From JACPRB01 sp964468745 (GTDB taxonomy: Bacteria; Planctomycetota; MHYJ01; JACPRB01), in the NCBI GenBank assembly GCA_964468745.1, contig CAYXVY010000100.1, forward strand, positions 1-44,108: DNA of 44,108 nt, written 5' to 3'. This document shows positions 40,175 through 44,108 of this stretch, piece by piece. The notes beneath the pieces were generated by a model. The model worked only from the letters and a program-made list of their open reading frames with translations. It was not told where the DNA came from and made no database searches. The position numbers were made by a program, and so were the translations under genes. Positions within the stretch are counted from its first letter, which is position 1; each line of letters starts with the position of its first letter.

Positions 40175-40948
40175 TCAAGATTGGAGCCGTGCGCGCCGCT
40201 TTCGAGCCGCTTCCAAGGACGTCCGCAGCTTTGCGGGCTCTGCCGATGCGAGCTCGAGCACCCTTCGCGCGAATGTCCGCGCGGCGGCTTGCAGGCGCGG
40301 GTTGGACACGAGAACGTCGAGCATCATCTCCGTGTTGGACGCCGCGACCCGGGTTGCATCGCGGAACGAGCCGCCCGCAAGCGCCAGATCCGCCGCCTCG
40401 GCCGTCAGCGCGAGGGCGTAGGCCACCAGATGCGGCACGTGGCTGACGCGGGCGACGAGTTCGTCATGTTCCCGGGCGCGCATGTGGACGGCCTTCGCCC
40501 CGACGAGCCGGACCATCCGCTCGACGCGCGGATCACGACCGACGAGAAACCACGGGCGCCCAACGAAAAGGTCCGGATCGCAGGCGTCCAGCCCTGCCTT
40601 CTCGCTGCCCGCCATCGGGTGTCCGCCCACGAACGGCAGCCCGCGCGCCGCGCGCATGATCCGCTCCTTCGTGGAGCCGACGTCGGTGAGTACGGCTCCC
40701 GGACGCAGCAGGCCCGCAACGTGCCGCACACGCGAGATAATCGCCCGCACCGGCGTTGCGAGCACGACGACGTGCGCGGTTCGGATGGCGTCGAGCTCCG
40801 TCGTGACCGCGCGCGCGACTTTTCGCGCGAGCGACGGACGGATTGCCTCGCTGCGCCGCACGATGCCCGTTACGTCGTGGCCGCGACGCGTGAGCGCCGC
40901 CCCCAGCGAGGAGCCGATCTGACCGAGTCCGACGATCGCGATGCGCAT
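40175..40948 (-). CDS. tyrA: Prephenate dehydrogenase
   Basis: Oxidatively decarboxylates prephenate (or arogenate) in tyrosine synthesis. The 257-aa sequence has the NAD site IAIVGLGQIGSSLGAAL, VLTDVGSTKERIM, FVGGHPMAGSEKAG with the catalytic His, and ARVSHVPHLVAYAL and GGSFRDATRVAASN in the helical dimer domain. It is a short, catalytic-domain-only form without ACT or chorismate mutase domains; the mutase is a separate aroH two genes upstream. ATG at 40948 directly follows the aroF stop, so it is co-expressed with the trp/aro genes. Confidence 0.95.
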   Translation of the reverse strand: MRIAIVGLGQIGSSLGAALTRRGHDVTGIVRRSEAIRPSLARKVARAVTTELDAIRTAHVVVLATPVRAIISRVRHVAGLLRPGAVLTDVGSTKERIMRAARGLPFVGGHPMAGSEKAGLDACDPDLFVGRPWFLVGRDPRVERMVRLVGAKAVHMRAREHDELVARVSHVPHLVAYALALTAEAADLALAGGSFRDATRVAASNTEMMLDVLVSNPRLQAAARTFARRVLELASAEPAKLRTSLEAARKRRARLQS

Positions 40949-41965
40949 CTAGTGAAGCGTGAGACCGACGGCCTTCGCGATCGGCCGGATCTCCTTGATG
41001 AGGGTCTCGAACTCCGCGGGCGTCAGGCTCTCCTGTCCGTCGCAGAGCGCCTTCTCCGGATGGGGATGAACTTCGACGATCATGCCGTCCGCACCCACGG
41101 CGACTGACGCTTTCGCGAGCGCGCCGACGTAGTCGCGCACGCCGGCGGCGTGGCTCGGATCCATCACGATCGGAAGGTGCGAGAGCTTCTTCACAACGGG
41201 CACGGCGGAAATGTCGAATGTATTGCGCGTGTACTTCTCGAACGTGCGGATGCCGCGCTCGCACAGAATGACGTTGCGGTTCCCGCGCGAAAGGATGTAC
41301 TCGGCTGACAGCAACAGCTCCTCTATTGTCGACATCATGCCGCGCTTGAGGAGCACCGGCTTCGGCTGGCGGCCGCAGGCGTCGAGGAGGTTGAAGTTCT
41401 GCATGTTGCGCGCGCCGATCTGCAGCACATCGGCGTACTCGGCGACGAGCGGAACGTCCTCGACCGACATGACTTCGGTCACGATGGGCAACCCCGTCTG
41501 CTTGCGTGCCTCAGCGAGGATCTCGAGACCTTTCTTGCCGAGCCCCTGAAACGCATATGGCGACGTCCGCGGCTTGAACGCCCCGCCGCGCAGGATGACG
41601 GCGCCCGCCTTCTTGACACGCTGCGCGGTCTCGATGACCTGTTCGAGCGATTCGACCGCGCACGGCCCCGCCATGATCGTGAAATGCCCACCGCCGATCG
41701 TCACGTTTCCGACCTTGACGACGGTATCCTTCATCTGGAAGTCGCGGCTCGCGAGCTTGAACGGCTTGAGGATCGGGATGACGCGCTCGACGCCGGGGAG
41801 CGTGGAGAAATTCGCGCCGTCGATCTTTCGCTCATCGCCGATGACGCCAATGATCGTCGTCTCGTCCCCCTTCGAGAGGTGCGGCTTGAGGCCGTGCCCC
41901 TCGATGACCTTGAGGATGTGAGACGTTTCCTTCATCGACGCCCCTGCCTTCATGACGATGATCAT
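40949..41965 (-). CDS. aroF: 3-deoxy-7-phosphoheptulonate synthase (type I-beta DAHP synthase)
   Basis: First enzyme of the shikimate pathway, joining PEP and erythrose 4-phosphate. The 338-aa form has an N-terminal ferredoxin-like regulatory domain (MIIVMKAGASMKETSHIL) and the barrel motifs TIMAGPCAVESLEQ, ILRGGAFKPRTSPYAFQG, VLQIGARNMQNFNLL, VLLKRGMM, VILCERGIRTFEKYTRNTFDIS, VMDPSHAAG and MIVEVHPHPEKALCDGQESL, as in Thermotoga-type enzymes. ATG at 41965 has a strong GGAGGG site upstream and overlaps the aroH stop (ATGA). The frame is also open upstream with ATG at 42067, which would add 34 residues overlapping aroH. Confidence 0.96.
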   Translation of the reverse strand: MIIVMKAGASMKETSHILKVIEGHGLKPHLSKGDETTIIGVIGDERKIDGANFSTLPGVERVIPILKPFKLASRDFQMKDTVVKVGNVTIGGGHFTIMAGPCAVESLEQVIETAQRVKKAGAVILRGGAFKPRTSPYAFQGLGKKGLEILAEARKQTGLPIVTEVMSVEDVPLVAEYADVLQIGARNMQNFNLLDACGRQPKPVLLKRGMMSTIEELLLSAEYILSRGNRNVILCERGIRTFEKYTRNTFDISAVPVVKKLSHLPIVMDPSHAAGVRDYVGALAKASVAVGADGMIVEVHPHPEKALCDGQESLTPAEFETLIKEIRPIAKAVGLTLH

Positions 41966-42402
41966 CGCTTCCCTCCGTCGGATCGATTCGTACTCGCTGA
42001 GTTCCGGCGGGAGGACCTCGGGCGAGTCTCCTTTGCGCCGGTCTTCGCCAAATCCGGTCGTAGGCATGCGGTCTCTCCCAAATACTGGTGGCGTACCGCG
42101 CGGGCGGCAAGGGTTGTGTTGACGAGGAGGAGAATTCGCACCACGCGGTCCATGGAGCCGGGAACGGCGACCTCGCTCGCGCACATGAGCGGCACGGTGG
42201 TCCAACCCATGTCGCGCGCCGCGTAGGCAGGGAAGTCGGCATTGAGATCGGGCGACAGCGTGAAGAACGCTGCCGCGACATCGTCGGGCAGGATGCGATT
42301 TGCGGACACCATCGCGCGGAGCAGCTCCTGCGTCCGTGCGAATATCTCGTCGCGCGTGTTGGACGCCACGCGGACCGCGCCGCGGACCCCTCTAACCTGC
42401 AT
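41962..42402 (-). CDS. aroH: Chorismate mutase, AroH class
   Basis: Converts chorismate to prephenate, leading to Tyr and Phe. Residues 1-118 match the trimeric AroH fold of Bacillus: MQVRGVRGAVRVASNTRDEIFARTQ, NRILPDDVAAAFFTLSPDLNADFPA, WTTVPLMCASEVAVPGSMDRVVRILL and QYLGETACLRPDL, with the conserved Arg, Cys and Glu of the active site. A 28-residue basic, Ser/Arg-rich tail follows the usual end. ATG at 42402 starts inside the last codons of trpC (11-nt overlap), and the stop overlaps the aroF ATG. Confidence 0.93.
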   Translation of the reverse strand: MQVRGVRGAVRVASNTRDEIFARTQELLRAMVSANRILPDDVAAAFFTLSPDLNADFPAYAARDMGWTTVPLMCASEVAVPGSMDRVVRILLLVNTTLAARAVRHQYLGETACLRPDLAKTGAKETRPRSSRRNSASTNRSDGGKR

Positions 42403-43165
42403 CGCGCAACTCCTTGAGCTTCTTTGCGGGGTCCGCCGCTTTGATGAGCTCCTCGCCCACGAGGGCCGCATCGACGTGCATCGCCTTGAGCAATCGCAGG
42501 TCGGCCGCGCTGGTGATGCCGCTCTCGCTGACCGTCACGACGCCGGCTGGAATGATCGGGCGCAGCCGAGCCGTCGTTTCGATCGTGACTGCAAACGTGT
42601 CGAGGTTTCGGTTGTTAATCCCGACGATCGGCGCCTTCGCATCCAGCGCGCGCTCGACCTCGCGTTCCGTGTGCACCTCGACGAGCGTCGCGAGCCCCAG
42701 GTCGCGTGCGATGGCGACGTACTCGGCGAGCTGCTTCTGCTCCAGGATGCGCACGATGAGAAGCGCTGCGCTCGCCAGCATGACGCGCGCTTCCCACAGT
42801 TGATACTCGTCGATCACGAAGTCCTTGCGGAGGCAGGGAAGTCCGGTCGCGAGCCGCGCTTTTCGGAGGTCCTCGACGCTCCCCTTGAAGAAATGTTCGT
42901 CGGTGAGGACCGATAGCGCGCGCGCGCCACCCTCGAGGTACGACCTTGCGAGCGCCACGGGGTCGAGGTTCTCGCGGAGCGGTCCCTTCAAGGGCGAGGC
43001 GCGCTTGATCTCGGCGATGATCGAGACCTCGCCCTTACGGACGAGATCGAACGCTACCAGCGGCGCCGCCGAACGGGCCTTCGCTCTGAGATCCGCGAAC
43101 GGCCGGTCGCCCTTCGCGTGTGCGACTTCGCGTTTCTTCCAGGCGACAATCTCGTCGAGAATCAT
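42392..43165 (-). CDS. trpC: Indole-3-glycerol phosphate synthase
   Basis: Closes the indole ring from CdRP in tryptophan synthesis. The 257-aa barrel has MILDEIVAWKKREV, VSIIAEIKRASPLKG with the catalytic Lys, LSVLTDEHFFKGSVEDL, PCLRKDFVIDEYQ, TLVEVHTEREVERAL, IVGINNRNLDTF and VSESGITSAADL, all as expected. The ATG overlaps the trpG stop (ATGA). trpD and trpF, which make and use the intermediates before it, are not in this window, so the pathway is split. Confidence 0.97.
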   Translation of the reverse strand: MILDEIVAWKKREVAHAKGDRPFADLRAKARSAAPLVAFDLVRKGEVSIIAEIKRASPLKGPLRENLDPVALARSYLEGGARALSVLTDEHFFKGSVEDLRKARLATGLPCLRKDFVIDEYQLWEARVMLASAALLIVRILEQKQLAEYVAIARDLGLATLVEVHTEREVERALDAKAPIVGINNRNLDTFAVTIETTARLRPIIPAGVVTVSESGITSAADLRLLKAMHVDAALVGEELIKAADPAKKLKELRDAG

Positions 43166-43734
43166 TTGCGGTCGAGAAAGTTCGACAACAGCGTCTTACC
43201 TTCCTTCGTCAGGATCGATTCGGGGTGGAACTGGACGCCTTCGACATCGAATTGCCGGTGCCGTAGCCCCATGATCTCGCCCTCGCTCGTGTGCGCCGTG
43301 ATCTCGAGGCCGTTCGGGAGCTTCTCCTCGCGCACGATTAGCGAGTGGTAGCGTGTCGCGTCGAACGGGTTTGCGACGGCGTGATAGAGCCCCTTGCCGT
43401 CGTGGTAGATCTTCGAGATCTTGCCGTGCATCATGCGCGGTGCGAGCGCGACTTCGCCGCCGTAGATCATGCCGATCGCCTGGTGGCCGAGACAGACGCC
43501 CAGCACAGGGCACTTGCCGGCGAAGTGCTTTATGAGATCGATCGACGCGCGGGCATCTTTCGGGTGACCGGGTCCCGGCGAGATGACGATATGACTTGGC
43601 TCGAGCTTCTCAGCCTGCGACACATCGATTGCGTCATTCCTGCGAACCGTGACCGTGCATCCGAATTCGCCGAAGTACTGGGCGAGGTTGTACGTGAACG
43701 AATCGTAGTTGTCGACGAGGAGTACGTGCCTCAC
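43162..43734 (-). CDS. trpG: Anthranilate synthase component II (glutamine amidotransferase)
   Basis: Supplies ammonia from glutamine to TrpE. The 190-aa class I amidotransferase has LLVDNYDSFTYNLAQY, VISPGPGHPKDA, the nucleophile loop LGVCLGHQAIG, and GVQFHPESI with the catalytic His-Glu. GTG at 43734 overlaps the trpE stop (GTGA) and starts VRHVLLVDNYDSF; the frame is open further upstream inside trpE without similarity. It may also serve para-aminobenzoate synthesis, as TrpG often does when no pabA exists; not testable here. Confidence 0.97.
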   Translation of the reverse strand: MRHVLLVDNYDSFTYNLAQYFGEFGCTVTVRRNDAIDVSQAEKLEPSHIVISPGPGHPKDARASIDLIKHFAGKCPVLGVCLGHQAIGMIYGGEVALAPRMMHGKISKIYHDGKGLYHAVANPFDATRYHSLIVREEKLPNGLEITAHTSEGEIMGLRHRQFDVEGVQFHPESILTKEGKTLLSNFLDRK

Positions 43735-44108
43735 AGCCCCTCCTCTGCCATCTCGATCGCCTTCTTCAGAGCGGCCATCTTGTTCACCGTCTCCTGCCAC
43801 TCCGAGGCGGGATCGCTGTCGGCGACGATGCCTGCGCCCGCCTGGACGTAGGCCTTTCGATCCTTGAAGAGGATCGTCCGGATCGTGATGCACTGGTCCG
43901 TATCGCCAGAAAGCGAAAAGTACCCGACCGTGCCCGCGTACGGCCCGCGTCTCGACGGCTCCAGTTCGTCGATGATTTCCATCGCCCGGATCTTCGGCGC
44001 GCCGGACACCGTGCCTGCGGGGAACGTGAGCGAGACAAGGTCGTGCTGGTCGCGTCCCTCTGCGAGCCGGCCGGTGACCTGCGACACGATGTGCATCACG
44101 TGCGAGTA
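43731..44108 (-). CDS. trpE: Anthranilate synthase component I, C-terminal part (runs off the window)
   Basis: Makes anthranilate from chorismate. Only the last 125 codons are present: SHVMHIVSQVTGRLAEG, LTFPAGTVSGAPKIRAMEIIDELE, GPYAGTVGYF, QCITIRTILFKDRKAYVQAGAGIVADSDPASEW, which are the highly conserved chorismate-binding C-terminus. The reading frame is open to the last base of the window, so the gene starts outside it. First known gene of the trpE-G-C-aroH-aroF-tyrA run. PabB is a close relative, but the order with trpG and trpC favours TrpE. Confidence 0.95.
   Translation of the reverse strand, partial: YSHVMHIVSQVTGRLAEGRDQHDLVSLTFPAGTVSGAPKIRAMEIIDELEPSRRGPYAGTVGYFSLSGDTDQCITIRTILFKDRKAYVQAGAGIVADSDPASEWQETVNKMAALKKAIEMAEEGL

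Overview
A GC-rich, very compact 44.1 kb stretch of a bacterial chromosome with a diderm (LPS-type) envelope. No rRNA, tRNA, CRISPR array, insertion sequence or phage gene was seen, and no gap between genes exceeds about 110 nt. The mix of genes fits Planctomycetota best: an ECF sigma factor overlapping a Ser/Thr kinase, a second large Ser/Thr kinase, FGE-sulfatase, HEAT, LamG and pseudopilin-like domains in unusual combinations, and an LpxC-FabZ fusion beside bamA. This is an inference; no marker gene here fixes the phylum.

Layout. 1-2.1 kb: two secreted or unknown proteins. 2.1-6.5 kb: gatB, an O-antigen-ligase-like protein with TPRs, and a divergent family 2 glycosyltransferase. 6.5-14.2 kb: ECF sigma factor plus kinase/FGE protein, divergent from an 1127-aa GspK-like pseudopilin carrying a LamG domain and its overlapping partner. 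14.1-20 kb: YkgJ-type protein, secreted proteins, a WecA/MraY-type transferase with pyrF, a HEAT protein ending in three GspG-type domains, and hpt. 20-25.7 kb: a four-gene operon with overlapping codons, two ABC exporter halves followed by LptF and LptG. 25.8-31.3 kb: FHA-GAF-sigma54 activator, a well-matched sigma54 promoter, a multi-domain membrane kinase and a PDZ membrane protein, closed by a hairpin terminator. 31.3-32.1 kb: a secreted EEP-family hydrolase. 32.1-40.1 kb: outer-membrane and lipid A cluster bamA-skp-(short lpxD)-lpxC/fabZ-lpxA-gnnA-like-lpxB. 40.2-44.1 kb: aromatic amino acid cluster trpE-trpG-trpC-aroH-aroF-tyrA, running off the window end.

How it fits together. Much of the window concerns envelope building: lipid A synthesis, transport (ABC pair, LptF/G), outer-membrane protein insertion (BamA, Skp) and polysaccharide assembly. 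Two signalling modules built around Ser/Thr kinases sit among these genes. The most system-like is 25.8-31.2 kb: an activator with a phosphothreonine-binding FHA domain and an intact GAFTGA sigma54 loop lies directly upstream of a -24/-12 promoter that would drive a kinase gene, suggesting a self-contained phosphorylation-to-sigma54 circuit.

Other unusual points: an LpxD that keeps its N-terminal domain and C-terminal end but lacks almost all of the catalytic beta-helix; a secreted protein whose only well-placed start codon is ACG; many genes with a -10 box only 6-10 nt before the start codon, indicating leaderless transcripts; and five of six convergent gene pairs overlapping tail to tail.
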